A stretch of 64,000 bases of DNA from Paraburkholderia podalyriae (GTDB taxonomy: Bacteria; Pseudomonadota; Gammaproteobacteria; Burkholderiales; Burkholderiaceae): assembly GCF_014397785.1 (NCBI RefSeq), contig NZ_VZQQ01000001.1, positions 1 to 64,000 on the forward strand, written 5' to 3'. Every line of letters starts with the position of its first letter. Positions within the stretch are counted from its first letter, which is position 1. The translations under genes were made by a program, and so were the position numbers. Of this stretch, positions 9,038 through 18,045 are shown in pieces. A model generated the notes under the pieces. It was given only the letters and a program-made list of their open reading frames with translations. It had not been told where the DNA came from and searched no databases.

Positions 9038-10123
9038 TCAGAACTTCGCGCGCAACCCCGCGCCATAGGTGTTGCCGCTCGACTGACCGGTGATGTGGTC
9101 ATACAGGTACGCGGCATAGACATCGGTGCGCTTGGACAGCGGATAGTCGTAGCCGAGCGCCGCCGTCTGGCGCGTCTGGTTCGAACCGCCGCCGTTACGC
9201 GAATACGCATACGACGCCATCACCGTGCCCGGCCCGAACGGCACCGTGACGCCGCCCTGTCCCGTGTTTACGTGCCAGCTCGTGACTTGCTGGTCGTTGT
9301 ACGTGTACATATACTGGCCGTACAGCTTGACGAACTTCAGGTCGTACGACACGCCCGCCTGCGCGACGCTCTGGCTGCGCAGGCCCGGCACGCCCGACGT
9401 TTCGAAGCTGCCGAGGTCGCCCGGCACATTGTTGAAGTTCACGTACTGGTACACGGCTGTCGCCGCGAACGGGCCGTGGAAGTACAGCACCTGGCCGCTC
9501 CACTTCTTCGCGCCGTTCTGGGTCGTGTTGCCGAGCGCGTACATCGCGGTCGCCGACAGACCGTTGAAGTTCGGCGACGCATACGACACCGCGTTGTTCC
9601 AGCCCGAGTCGCCGGTCACGCCCTGGTCGGTCGTGTAGGTCGGGAACGTGCCGAGGCCGAGGTACACGTGATAGACCATCGGCGAGAACCAGTACGAATC
9701 GACGAACGGGTTGAACAGGATCGTCGACACGAACAGCGGCGTCGTCAGACGGCCGGCGGTCACCGTGCCGTACGGCGATTCGATGCCGACGTACGCGTTG
9801 CGTGAAAACGTCGTGTCGCCGGTGAAGCGGCCGTACTCGCCGGTTTGCGCACGGAAGAAGCCTTCGATCGTGAAGATCGCCTTGTAGCCGTTGCCCAGAT
9901 CCTCTGTGCCCTTGAAGCCCCAGTACGACGTCGACATGCCGCCGCCCGACACCACCACCGCGGTCTTGCCGCCAGGAAACTTTTGCGAGCCGACCCATTC
10001 GTCGACCTGGCCGTAGAGTTGCACGCTCGATTGCGCGAGCGCCGACGATGCACCCGCCAGCGCGGCGACGCATGCGGTGACCTTCAGAGTAGTCTTCAGC
10101 GCGCTGCTGAGGCTTTTGTTCAT
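9038..10123 (-). CDS. outer-membrane porin (Gram-negative trimeric type)
   Basis: 361 residues from MNKSLSSALK, with a signal peptide ending near ASSALAQ and a mature N-terminus SSVQLYGQVD typical of Burkholderia/Neisseria porins. The body shows alternating aromatic beta-strands and ends in GAGLRAKF, whose C-terminal Phe is the recognition signal for outer-membrane insertion. It forms a diffusion pore for small hydrophilic solutes. An in-frame start seven codons earlier is possible. It has its own terminator. Confidence 0.92.
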   Translation of the reverse strand: MNKSLSSALKTTLKVTACVAALAGASSALAQSSVQLYGQVDEWVGSQKFPGGKTAVVVSGGGMSTSYWGFKGTEDLGNGYKAIFTIEGFFRAQTGEYGRFTGDTTFSRNAYVGIESPYGTVTAGRLTTPLFVSTILFNPFVDSYWFSPMVYHVYLGLGTFPTYTTDQGVTGDSGWNNAVSYASPNFNGLSATAMYALGNTTQNGAKKWSGQVLYFHGPFAATAVYQYVNFNNVPGDLGSFETSGVPGLRSQSVAQAGVSYDLKFVKLYGQYMYTYNDQQVTSWHVNTGQGGVTVPFGPGTVMASYAYSRNGGGSNQTRQTAALGYDYPLSKRTDVYAAYLYDHITGQSSGNTYGAGLRAKF

Positions 10124-10640
10124 GGGTTCTCCAATCTTTGTCAAAAGGGTGTGGCTGTGCGAAAGGGGGCGCTCGCGCGAAACGTTGTTGTTATCCGTTC
10201 GACCGTCGAGTCAATCTGGGGCTGGTCTATCTTTGCGGACCATTTTTATAAACAAAAATATCGCTGCTTATTGCCGGTATATCGGTCTGATTAGTTTGGT
10301 CGGTTATCGGCCTGATACGGCGCTATTGGCCGGACTGCCGCCGGCCCCTCGAACGCAATGCGGGATATGGCGAACGGCGCGCCGCAGCGCGCATGAACGC
10401 CTCAAATGACAGGCCGATGACGCGACGCGGCGGAATGCCAAGATTTGACGCTGACCGACACTTCGATGCCGAGCGTTTTCAAAAAAGTGTGGCGTCGAAA
10501 CGTCAGATTCGGGATTCGGCTATAGCGGAAGGCGTAGGGAGCCGTGCGGGAATCGCGGGAGGGGAACTGGAGAAGGGATCGTTCAGCTGGCGGCGAACCT
10601 GCCCCACGTGACGCAGAACGATCAGGTAAATCGCGCTCAG
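10124..10640. other. intergenic region upstream of the porin
   Basis: About 500 bp. The stretch 10,225-10,310 is A+T-rich against its surroundings and probably contains the porin promoter, reading left. Open frames here on the plus strand show no domain or codon pattern that I trust. Confidence 0.5.
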
Positions 10641-11114
10641 CTAATTCCGGTACGGCGAGCCTTCCGGCTGCCGCGGATCATCCGCTGGGCGTTGCATCGG
10701 ACGCGCGGCGCCGCGCTCTTCGTTGTAGCGGGCCACGTCGGCGCGGATCGAGCCGTTGCGCATCGGCATATTGGCCGGGGGATGCGGCACCGGACGCGAC
10801 TCCGCACTGACCCGTGTGATCGCGCCGGCGTAGGCGGATGGATTGCCGATACGGCGCACGCCGGACTTGGAGTTGCCGAAGCCATACCTGAAGTTGGCAT
10901 CCGCGAGATTCGGGTTGCCGCGCTGCACGCGCGCATCACGAGAAGCCATCTCATTGCGCGAGGCGCGATGATCAGGCGCGCCGCCCGCACCGAGCCCCTT
11001 CGCATAGGCGAACGAGCACAGCACGGCGATGACCGCGCCCCACGCCCAGTGCTTCGTTCTCGACAACCCGTCCACCTTGTGACTCTCATGCCCGAAGACT
11101 TGCCTGAAATCCAC
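10641..11114 (-). CDS. conserved membrane-anchored or exported hypothetical protein
   Basis: Up to 157 residues starting at GTG; a second GTG lies 13 codons in. One hydrophobic segment (HWAWGAVIAVLCSFAYAKG, about residues 22-40) is followed by a polar, proline- and arginine-rich tail ending PADDPRQPEGSPYRN. This suggests an inner-membrane anchor or uncleaved signal with a periplasmic tail. The style is that of small exported proteins of unknown role in Burkholderia. It is monocistronic; no function is proposed. Confidence 0.6.
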   Translation of the reverse strand: MDFRQVFGHESHKVDGLSRTKHWAWGAVIAVLCSFAYAKGLGAGGAPDHRASRNEMASRDARVQRGNPNLADANFRYGFGNSKSGVRRIGNPSAYAGAITRVSAESRPVPHPPANMPMRNGSIRADVARYNEERGAARPMQRPADDPRQPEGSPYRN

Positions 11115-11633
11115 CGTTCGAGCTGCGATGGACCTGTTGCGGGAGGACGAAAAACACCGCGTTCCTGTCGCGGCGCAGGAAATCCCTACGGCCTTTGAAG
11201 AGGTAATTTATGGTCGCCGGCAGAGGGTGTCGAGCCAAAAAGTGTTAGGTCTCGTCGGCGGATGTAACACCTTGTTACTGCGGCGTTTTTCGACGCCGGA
11301 GCCGCTCCGCGGGCGCGCCGCGGCGGACTGCTGGCGGGCGTTTTCCCCTATACCGCGCAAGCGCGGTTTGTTGCAGATAAACGCCGCTTGCACCGTCAAC
11401 GGTTAAACGGTTTGTCGCGGCGAATTGCGTCACCAATACTGAAACCTGGGTGTCGCGTGGATGGACGTCGCACGACCTGGCAAGTCAATGCGCAAACATC
11501 ATTAATCGATTCGGTAAATGAATTTGCCTTTTCAATCGACTTTTGACAACAATAGCCGTTTTCCATTGCCGCAGACCGCGCCCAACAGACGCGTCTCGTG
11601 CTTACACAGCGTCATTGAATTCGAGATTCCGAC
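11115..11633. other. intergenic region between divergent genes
   Basis: About 520 bp between the exported hypothetical (left) and the BASS transporter (right). It holds the inverted repeat at 11,264-11,278. The part at 11,480-11,560 is A+T-richer and probably contains the transporter promoter. No gene is supported. Confidence 0.5.
11264..11278. promoter_or_regulatory. inverted repeat GTAACA-CCT-TGTTAC
   Basis: A perfect 6-bp inverted repeat with a 3-bp spacer, about 150 bp upstream of the exported hypothetical gene. It could be a regulator-binding site; the cognate protein is unknown. Confidence 0.3.
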
Positions 11634-12659
11634 ATGGCTCGCCCGAAATTCCTGCCCGATAACTTCACCCTTTCCCTAGTGGGCACCGTAATCCTCGCCA
11701 GCTTCCTGCCCGTTCACGGGCAAGCCGCCGTCGGGTTCAACTGGGTGACGAACATCGCGGTCGGCCTGCTGTTCTTCCTGCACGGCGCCAAGCTGTCACG
11801 CGAAGCGATCATTGCGGGCGCGACGCACTGGCGCCTTCACGTTGTAGTGCTGCTCAGCACGTTCGCGCTGTTTCCGCTGCTCGGCCTCGCGCTTAAACCG
11901 GTCCTTTCGCCGCTGGTCACGCCGTCGCTCTACGCCGGCGTCCTGTTCCTCTGCACGCTGCCATCGACGGTCCAGTCGTCGATTGCGTTCACGTCCATTG
12001 CCAAGGGCAACGTGCCGGCCGCGGTATGCAGCGCGTCCGCCTCGAGCCTGCTCGGCATCTTCATCACCCCAGCACTCGTCAGCGTCGCCGTCACGAATCA
12101 GGCCGCGAGCGGCGGCGCGTCGCCGTGGCATACGGTCGGCAACATCGTGCTGCAGTTGCTGGTGCCGTTCGTCGCCGGCCAGTTGCTGCGCCCGCTGATC
12201 GGCAAGTGGATCGAGCGCAATCGCGGCGTGCTGAAGTTCGTCGACCAAGGCTCGATCCTGCTCGTCGTGTACGGCGCCTTCAGCGAGGCCGTCACCGAAG
12301 GCCTGTGGCACACGATTCCGCTGTCGGCGCTCGGCGGCCTCGTCGTGGTGAGCGCGGTGCTGCTCGCGCTCGCGCTGGCCGCGACGATCTTCGCGAGCAA
12401 GCGGCTCGGCTTCAGCCGCGCGGACCAGATCACGATCATCTTCTGCGGCTCGAAGAAGAGCCTTGCCGCCGGCGTGCCGATGGCCAAGGTGATCTTCGCG
12501 TCGCACGCGGTCGGCGCCGTGGTGCTGCCGCTGATGCTGTTCCACCAGATCCAGCTGATGGTCTGCGCCGCGCTCGCGCAACGCTGGGGCGCCCGCGACC
12601 TCAGCGGCGAGAGCGACACCGCGGCACGGCGACCCCCCGCCGCCGTCGCGCGCCGTTGA
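11634..12659 (+). CDS. bile acid:sodium symporter-like (SBF-like/YfeH) transporter
   Basis: 341 residues with about ten membrane segments. The motifs GLLFFLHGAKLSREAI, CTLPSTVQSSIAF and FCGSKKSLAAGVPMAKVIF are typical of the SBF-like subgroup of the BASS family (E. coli YfeH type). BASS proteins move organic anions with sodium; the substrate of this subgroup is not established. The C-terminal 25 residues are polar and arginine-rich. It is transcribed alone with a terminator about 70 bp downstream. Confidence 0.88.
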   Translation: MARPKFLPDNFTLSLVGTVILASFLPVHGQAAVGFNWVTNIAVGLLFFLHGAKLSREAIIAGATHWRLHVVVLLSTFALFPLLGLALKPVLSPLVTPSLYAGVLFLCTLPSTVQSSIAFTSIAKGNVPAAVCSASASSLLGIFITPALVSVAVTNQAASGGASPWHTVGNIVLQLLVPFVAGQLLRPLIGKWIERNRGVLKFVDQGSILLVVYGAFSEAVTEGLWHTIPLSALGGLVVVSAVLLALALAATIFASKRLGFSRADQITIIFCGSKKSLAAGVPMAKVIFASHAVGAVVLPLMLFHQIQLMVCAALAQRWGARDLSGESDTAARRPPAAVARR

Positions 12660-12727
12660 CAACACGCGCAATGCAAACAGGACATTCATAAGCGCCCTCC
12701 CTGAGCGTCGTTTTGATCGAGTGGAGC

Positions 12728-12751
12728 AAGCCGCCTTGGGGCGGCTTGTTT
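12728..12751 (+). terminator. Rho-independent terminator
   Basis: An 8-bp stem AAGCCGCC/GGCGGCTT with a TTGG loop followed by GTTTC. It ends the BASS transporter transcript. Confidence 0.75.
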
Positions 12752-12866
12752 CATTCGGCTCGTGATTGGCCTTGTCGTTATTTCACGCGCAAACGCTCGC
12801 GCTGTCGCCTCGGCCGGATGGCATAGGAAGATTCCGGAAATGTCTCGAAAACGACGTCCCGCCTAC

Positions 12867-12981
12867 TGTTTAGTGATTTTTACTAAACAATTAGATTGCC
12901 AATAATCCCATAAAATACGGGTATTTACCGGTGTCACATAGGCGTTTTCCGGGCTGTTTTAGCTGCGTTTTACTATACAAT
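12867..12981 (+). promoter_or_regulatory. candidate LacI-family operator pair and promoter region
   Basis: A perfect inverted repeat TGTTTAGT-N7-ACTAAACA lies at 12,867-12,889. Its right part, TTTACTAAACAAT, recurs as TTTACTATACAAT at about 12,969-12,981, roughly 50 bp before the LacI start. Two related sites about 90 bp apart upstream of a LacI-type gene fit autoregulation with looping. The surrounding DNA is A+T-rich, as expected for a promoter. Confidence 0.5.
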
Positions 12982-13029
12982 CGCCCGACCTGAACCGTGC
13001 TGCTCCGCCTCGCGCGGCAGCTTTATTCG

Positions 13030-14016
13030 ATGGCCACAACCATCCGCGACGTCGCCCGCGCGGCCAGCGTTTCGATCGGCACCGTATCGCGCGCGCTCAA
13101 AAATCAGCCGGGCCTTTCCGAGGCCACGCGCGAACGCGTCGTCGAAGCGGCGCGCCAGCTCGGCTACGACTCGGCGCAGCTGCGTCCGCGCATCCGCCGG
13201 CTAACTTTCCTGCTGCATCGTCAGCACAACAACTTCGCCGCGAGCCCGTTCTTCTCGCATGTGCTGCACGGTGTCGAAGACGCCTGCCGCGAGCGCGGCA
13301 TCGTGCCGTCGGTGCTGACCGCCGGGCCGACCGAGGACGTAATTCATCAGATGCGCCTGCACGCGCCCGACGCCGTGGCGATCGCCGGCTTCGTCGAGCC
13401 CGAAACGCTCGCCACGCTGGTCGCGATGCAGCGCCCGCTGGTGCTGATCGATCTGTGGTCGCCGGGCCTGCGCTCGGTCAATCTCGACAACGCCGCCGGC
13501 GCCACGCTCGCGATGCGCCATCTGTTCGAGCAGCAGCGCAAGCGGGTCGCGTTCATTGGCGGCTCGCTCGCGCATTTCAGCATTGCCGAGCGCGCGCTCG
13601 GCTACCGGCGCGCGTTCTTCGAAGCGGGGCTGCTGTTCGATCCGTCGCTCGAAGTGAACATCGGCGCCGGGCTCGATCCCGACACCGGCGCCGCGCGCGC
13701 GATGCAGCGCCTGCTCGACGCGCCGGGTCCGCACCCCGACGCCGTGTTCGCGTTCAACGACGCCGCCGCGCTCGCCGCGCTGCGCGTGTGCCTCGCGCGC
13801 GGCCTCAGCGTGCCCGACGACATCGCGATCATCGGTTTCGACGACATCCCCGCCGCCGCCCACGCCACCCCGCCGCTATCGACGATCGCGGTCGACAAGG
13901 AAGCGCTCGGCCGACGCGGCGTGGAACTGCTGCTGGAAGACTCCCCCGCCGAGCTCGAAGTCCGCTTGCCCGTTCAACTTGTTGCCCGTGCCAGTACTTT
14001 GGTGAAAACGCCATGA
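13030..14016 (+). CDS. LacI-family transcriptional repressor of a sugar operon
   Basis: 328 residues from MATTIRDVARAASVS; an upstream in-frame start adds 11 residues before the HTH and is unlikely. Residues 1-55 form the LacI helix-turn-helix plus hinge (GTVSRALKNQPGLS), and the rest is a periplasmic-binding-protein-like sugar sensor ending in the usual PPLSTIAVDKEALGRRGVELLL. Its stop overlaps the AGE-epimerase start (ATGA), so it is the first gene of a three-gene operon it presumably represses. The inducer is likely a hexose or its phosphate. Confidence 0.9.
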   Translation: MATTIRDVARAASVSIGTVSRALKNQPGLSEATRERVVEAARQLGYDSAQLRPRIRRLTFLLHRQHNNFAASPFFSHVLHGVEDACRERGIVPSVLTAGPTEDVIHQMRLHAPDAVAIAGFVEPETLATLVAMQRPLVLIDLWSPGLRSVNLDNAAGATLAMRHLFEQQRKRVAFIGGSLAHFSIAERALGYRRAFFEAGLLFDPSLEVNIGAGLDPDTGAARAMQRLLDAPGPHPDAVFAFNDAAALAALRVCLARGLSVPDDIAIIGFDDIPAAAHATPPLSTIAVDKEALGRRGVELLLEDSPAELEVRLPVQLVARASTLVKTP

Positions 14017-15314
14017 CGCTAACCGATCCGCTCAACTCTTCCGTCGACGCCGTGAAGGCGCCGCCTGTCGCCAGTTTCCGCAATCGCGAGTTCCTGCTCT
14101 CGCACATCGAGGACACGCTGCGCTTCTACGCGCCGAACGTGCTCGACCCGAGCGGCGGCTTCTACCATTTCTTCCGCGACGACGGTTCGATCTACGACCG
14201 CACCACCCGCCACCTGGTCAGCACCTGCCGCTACGTGTTCAACTACGCGATGGCATACCGGCAGTTCGGCGACCCGAAGCACCTCGAATACGCGCGCCAC
14301 GGCCTGCGCTTTCTGCGCGACGCGCACTGGGACTCGCAGCAAGAGGGCTACGACTGGGAAATCGAATGGCGCGACGGCAGAAAGCGCACGCTCGACGCGA
14401 CGCGCCACTGCTACGGCCTCGCCTTCGTGCTGCTCGCGTACTCGCACGCGGCGATGGCCGGCATCGAGGAAGCGAAGCCGATGATCGGCGCGACTTTCGA
14501 GCTGATGGAGCGCCGCTTCTGGGACGCCGCCGCCGGCCTCTATGCCGACGACGCGTCGCCCGAATGGCGCGTCAGCACCTATCGCGGGCAGAACGCGAAT
14601 ATGCATACCACCGAGGCGCTGCTCGCCGCGCACGAGGCGACCAGTCATCTGGTGTATCTCGACCGCGCCGAGCGCGTCGCGTCGAACATCACGCTGCGCC
14701 AGGCGAAGCTGTCGCAAGGGCTCGTGTGGGAGCACTTTCACGCGGACTGGTCGGTCGACTGGCACTACAACGAGGAGGACAGCTCGAACATCTTCCGTCC
14801 GTGGGGCTTCCAGCCGGGCCATCAGACCGAATGGGCGAAGCTGCTGCTGATTCTCGAACGCTTCCGGCCGCTGCCGTGGCTGCTGCCGCGCGCGATCGAA
14901 CTGTTCGACGCCGCGATGACGCACGCGTGGGACGAAGACCACGGCGGCCTCTATTACGGCTTCGGCCCCGACGGCACCGTGTGCGATCACGACAAGTACT
15001 TCTGGGTGCAGGCCGAGACGTTCGCCGCGGCCGCGCTGCTCGGCAAGCGCACCGGCAACGAGCGCTTCTGGGACTGGTACGACGAGATCTGGCGCTATAG
15101 CTGGACGCATTTCGTCGACCACAAGTTCGGCGCCTGGTATCGCATCCTCACCTGCGACAATCGCAAGTACAGCGACGAAAAGAGCCCGGCCGGCAAGACC
15201 GACTATCACACGATGGGCGCGTGCTACGAAGTGCTCGCCCATGCGCTCGGCGAAAAAGCGGCGGTAGAACCGGCCGCTCCCGCCGCAGCGGCCTCCGCGG
15301 AGAAAACACAATGA
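14013..15314 (+). CDS. AGE-family sugar epimerase/isomerase (probable mannose isomerase type)
   Basis: 433 residues. The N-acylglucosamine 2-epimerase fold is an (alpha/alpha)6 barrel: DPSGGFYHFFRDDGS, the His-containing GQNANMHTTEALLAAHEAT and DEDHGGLYYGFGPDG are catalytic-cleft motifs of the family. Close relatives isomerise unphosphorylated aldoses such as mannose to fructose. The start overlaps the LacI stop by ATGA and the stop overlaps the kinase start by ATGA, so the three are translationally coupled. The simplest reading is mannose (or similar) to fructose, then phosphorylation by the next gene. The alanine-rich last 20 residues look disordered. Confidence 0.85.
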   Translation: MTLTDPLNSSVDAVKAPPVASFRNREFLLSHIEDTLRFYAPNVLDPSGGFYHFFRDDGSIYDRTTRHLVSTCRYVFNYAMAYRQFGDPKHLEYARHGLRFLRDAHWDSQQEGYDWEIEWRDGRKRTLDATRHCYGLAFVLLAYSHAAMAGIEEAKPMIGATFELMERRFWDAAAGLYADDASPEWRVSTYRGQNANMHTTEALLAAHEATSHLVYLDRAERVASNITLRQAKLSQGLVWEHFHADWSVDWHYNEEDSSNIFRPWGFQPGHQTEWAKLLLILERFRPLPWLLPRAIELFDAAMTHAWDEDHGGLYYGFGPDGTVCDHDKYFWVQAETFAAAALLGKRTGNERFWDWYDEIWRYSWTHFVDHKFGAWYRILTCDNRKYSDEKSPAGKTDYHTMGACYEVLAHALGEKAAVEPAAPAAAASAEKTQ

Positions 15315-16219
15315 ACGCGACGACCGACCTCCCCGTTTTCGTATCCGCCGGCGACATCCTCACCGATCTCGTGCGCACCGGCGCATCGCACTGGCTGTCG
15401 CGCCCGGGTGGCGCGGGCTGGAACGTCGCGCGCTGCGTCGCGCGGCTCGGCCTGCCGACCGCGTGCGCGGGCTCGCTCGGCGTCGACAACTTCTCCGACG
15501 AACTGTGGGATGCGAGCGTCGCCGCCGGTCTCGACATGCGCTTCCTGCAGCGCGTCGCGCGCCCGCCGCTGCTTGCGATCGTGCATCAGACGCATCCACC
15601 CGCGTACTTCTTCATGGGTGAGAACAGCGCCGATCTCGCGTTCGATCCGACCAGGCTGCCGGCCGGCTGGATGAAAGCGGTGAAGTGGGCGCACTTCGGC
15701 TGCATCAGCCTCGTGCGTCAGCCGCTCGGCGATACGCTCGCGACGCTCGCCGCCGAATTGCGTTCGCACGGCGTGAAGATCAGCTTCGATCCGAACTATC
15801 GCAACCTGATGGAGCACGGCTACGAGTCGACGCTGCGCAAGATGGCCGCGCTTGCGGATCTGATCAAGGTCTCGGACGAAGACTTGCGCATGATCTTCAA
15901 GACCAGCGACGAAGCCGCCGCGCTCGCGCAATTGCGCACGATGAACCCGGCCGCCACCGTGTTCGTCACGCGCGGCCCCGCATCGGCGATGCTGCTCGAG
16001 GGCGACGCGGTAATCGAGGCGAAGCCGCCGCGCGTCGAAGTGGTCGATACGGTCGGCGCGGGCGATGCGTCGATCGGCGGTCTGCTGTTCAGCCTGATGA
16101 GCGCGCCGCAGCGCGCGTGGCCCGAGCATCTCGCGTTCGCACTCGCGGCCGGCGCGGCGGCGTGCGGCCACGCCGGCGCGCACGCGCCGACGCTCGACGA
16201 AGTGGTCGCGCTGCTGTAA
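15311..16219 (+). CDS. PfkB-family carbohydrate kinase (fructokinase-like)
   Basis: 302 residues from MNATTDLPVF, the ATG overlapping the preceding stop. The ribokinase/PfkB fold is supported by GGAGWNVARCVARLG (PfkB signature 1 region) and DTVGAGDASIGGLL (signature 2), in which the GAGD Asp is the catalytic base. The acceptor sugar cannot be fixed from sequence; with an AGE isomerase upstream, fructose to fructose-6-phosphate is the best inference. No transporter gene lies in this operon, so uptake must be encoded elsewhere. Confidence 0.88.
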   Translation: MNATTDLPVFVSAGDILTDLVRTGASHWLSRPGGAGWNVARCVARLGLPTACAGSLGVDNFSDELWDASVAAGLDMRFLQRVARPPLLAIVHQTHPPAYFFMGENSADLAFDPTRLPAGWMKAVKWAHFGCISLVRQPLGDTLATLAAELRSHGVKISFDPNYRNLMEHGYESTLRKMAALADLIKVSDEDLRMIFKTSDEAAALAQLRTMNPAATVFVTRGPASAMLLEGDAVIEAKPPRVEVVDTVGAGDASIGGLLFSLMSAPQRAWPEHLAFALAAGAAACGHAGAHAPTLDEVVALL

Positions 16220-16373
16220 ACCGCGTCGCTGTAATTCTGCTGCCTTGGGGCGCGCGTAGCGTGACGGATATCTGGCACATGGCGTCGCGCGAAACTGCCC
16301 CATCGGGCAACCGATCTCGCCACGCCGTGCTAGGATGAAAATCATCGAAACCTTTGCGAAAAGGAGCGAGGCC

Positions 16374-16604
16374 ATGGAGGACGTCACCTACACCAAAGGG
16401 CTTTACACGGCTACTGCGTCGATAAGGGAAGTCGGACAGGACGCCTGGCAGGGTGTCGTCACTCTCGCGCGCGACGAAGGCGAAGCCCGCGACGAACAGG
16501 AAACCACGGTCTATGAAGTCGACTCGACGTCGTCGACGCCGCTAGAAGCGCTCGAAGAAGCCAAAGCGCTCGCACATCGTATCCTCGGGGAAATCGAACT
16601 GTAG
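16374..16604 (+). CDS. small conserved hypothetical protein (76 aa)
   Basis: Begins MEDVTYTKGLY with a strong AAGGAG site 8 bp upstream; a start 13 codons earlier would lie upstream of that site and is rejected. The protein is acidic, about 76 residues, with predicted beta-strands followed by a C-terminal helix (PLEALEEAKALAHRILGEIEL). I recognise no domain. It is followed at 77 bp by another small protein of similar size and charge, and the two may be co-transcribed. Confidence 0.65.
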   Translation: MEDVTYTKGLYTATASIREVGQDAWQGVVTLARDEGEARDEQETTVYEVDSTSSTPLEALEEAKALAHRILGEIEL

Positions 16605-16680
16605 GCCGAAGCTGGGGCAGCGCGTCGCGCGCGCTCGCGCATCGGCGCGCCGCTGCCGGCTCGACCGGCTGGAGGCGATC

Positions 16681-16926
16681 ATGGCTGAACAGCTGTTCCA
16701 ATACGGCGTGTATTCGATTCACGTTCGTCCGCTCGAACTCAGCGGCGCGCGCTGGGACGCGGAGTACGAAATCCGTCATCGCGAGAAAGCCGTCAAGGCG
16801 TGGACCACGGTCGGCGGCGACGCGGGCTATGCCGATCAGGCCGAAGCGGTGGATAGCGCGCACCGCCAGGCAGTCGACGATATCGAGCACGGCGCGGGAA
16901 TTCCGAAGCCACACGCGTTTCCGTGA
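16681..16926 (+). CDS. small conserved hypothetical protein (81 aa)
   Basis: 81 residues starting MAEQLFQYGVYSIHVRP with a good GGAGG site. The central beta-rich part (WDAEYEIRHREKAVKAW) and the helical segment (DQAEAVDSAHRQAVDDIEHG) look like a small domain of unknown function often found in Burkholderia. No catalytic pattern is visible. Confidence 0.65.
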   Translation: MAEQLFQYGVYSIHVRPLELSGARWDAEYEIRHREKAVKAWTTVGGDAGYADQAEAVDSAHRQAVDDIEHGAGIPKPHAFP

Positions 16927-17032
16927 GCGATTGGCGACGGGCTTTTTCGGGCGCAGCGGGATTCGGTGCGACGCGGCGCGGCGCGGCGCGGTTCAGCTTT
17001 GCGCGCCGCCAGGCGAGGCAAAGTATGAGTAG

Positions 17033-17494
17033 CTACCGATAGTCGAGTGTATCCACGACCTTAGTGATCTTCCAGATGCCATTTTCCTGGCGCAAAAACA
17101 CGATATTGGTCTGTTTGTCTTTCGAGCCGAAGGTAACGGGCACGAGCGCCACGCTACCGAGCATGACGGCTGGATGCACTTCAATGTGCGCGCCCCAATC
17201 TTTCTCGTCGAAGTCTTGCACTTTCGTGAAGTACTCCGCATCTTCCGGTAATTTGTTGGCCTGATATTGGCTTCTTAAAAAATTAACTGTTTCTTTTGCA
17301 ACGTGCCTGTATATTTCCTTGTCCGTGATTGGATAGGCTTCATCTGCGGCCAGGCGCGGAATAAACCAGGTATAGAAATCTTTTACGCGGGTCTCGGGAG
17401 TTGCCTGTTGGGCGTGCGTCGCGTTGCCCGCATATGACACGCCGTTGAAAGTCAGCAACAGCATGGCAACGAAAACCGCCAGATATTTGCGCAT
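17033..17494 (-). CDS. exported DUF3828-like protein
   Basis: 153 residues from MRKYLAVFVAMLLLTFNGVSYAG, a clear Sec signal peptide; the frame extends 40 codons upstream, but that part lacks coding character. The mature domain (ETRVKDFYTWFIPRLAADEAYPITDKEIYRHVAKET, ending GIWKITKVVD) resembles the DUF3828/YbjP group of small secreted alpha+beta proteins with an NTF2-like end. It is likely periplasmic, function unknown. Base composition is less G+C-rich than its neighbours, and the upstream 170 bp is strongly A+T-rich, suggesting recent acquisition. Confidence 0.7.
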   Translation of the reverse strand: MRKYLAVFVAMLLLTFNGVSYAGNATHAQQATPETRVKDFYTWFIPRLAADEAYPITDKEIYRHVAKETVNFLRSQYQANKLPEDAEYFTKVQDFDEKDWGAHIEVHPAVMLGSVALVPVTFGSKDKQTNIVFLRQENGIWKITKVVDTLDYR

Positions 17495-17935
17495 GGATGC
17501 AACCCTCAGTCGTGGCGATAGATTTTGTAATTCGGTCGCGCAGACCGATAATCCGGACCGGGATAGAAGTTTGGCATGTGATTGCAGATGCATTAGGCAG
17601 CGTTCTGATCCCACGACATATTAAATTATCTCAATCATGTTTTGATTTTGGCATGATACAACAGAAAAAAGTAAATTAAACAAAAGACCTAATTTCTAAC
17701 TAATCCGAATATCATCTAAAATGAGATAGTTATTTTGAATAAAAAGACAGTCCGCGTCGCACTAATTTTTAAGACAAAAAATTCAAGGTAATCAGCACGC
17801 GCCAGTCAATTGCACGAGCGTTGTCATAACACGTCAAAAGGCCAATGCCCCCCGCCCTGCCACGCCGCTCCGAACCCTCTGCGCGCGCAACGCGCCATGC
17901 TACGCTGTACGCGTTTTCATCCACACGAGCGCGTG
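17495..17935. other. A+T-rich intergenic region
   Basis: About 440 bp between the exported DUF3828-like gene and the KirBac gene. The part at 17,610-17,790 is markedly A+T-rich compared with everything around it, with runs such as AACAGAAAAAAGTAAATTAAA. It contains no gene that I can support and probably carries the leftward promoter of the DUF3828-like gene. It may be transferred DNA. Confidence 0.55.
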
Positions 17936-17993
17936 ATGGCAAGCGAACCGTCAGACCGTTTTTCCACGCTCGACGATGCCGACACCGGCACGA

Positions 17994-18035
17994 GCGCGCG
18001 GAAGCGCCGCGCGCGCGGAAGCGCCGCGCGCGCGG
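17994..18035 (+). repeat. 17-bp tandem duplication inside the KirBac 5' coding region
   Basis: The unit GCGCGCGGAAGCGCCGC occurs twice in tandem plus a partial third copy: every base from 17,994 to 18,018 equals the base 17 positions on. Because 17 is not a multiple of 3, the extra copy shifts the frame between the ATG at 17,936 and the channel body. Removing one unit joins MASEPSDRFSTLDDADTGTS to the channel in frame. Confidence 0.85.
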
Positions 18036-18045
18036 CAGCCGCGAG

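Noticed and set aside
14019..15311. A 430-codon frame antisense to the AGE-family gene
   Set aside because: Composition is typical of shadow frames, and the sense gene has family motifs and coupled ends.
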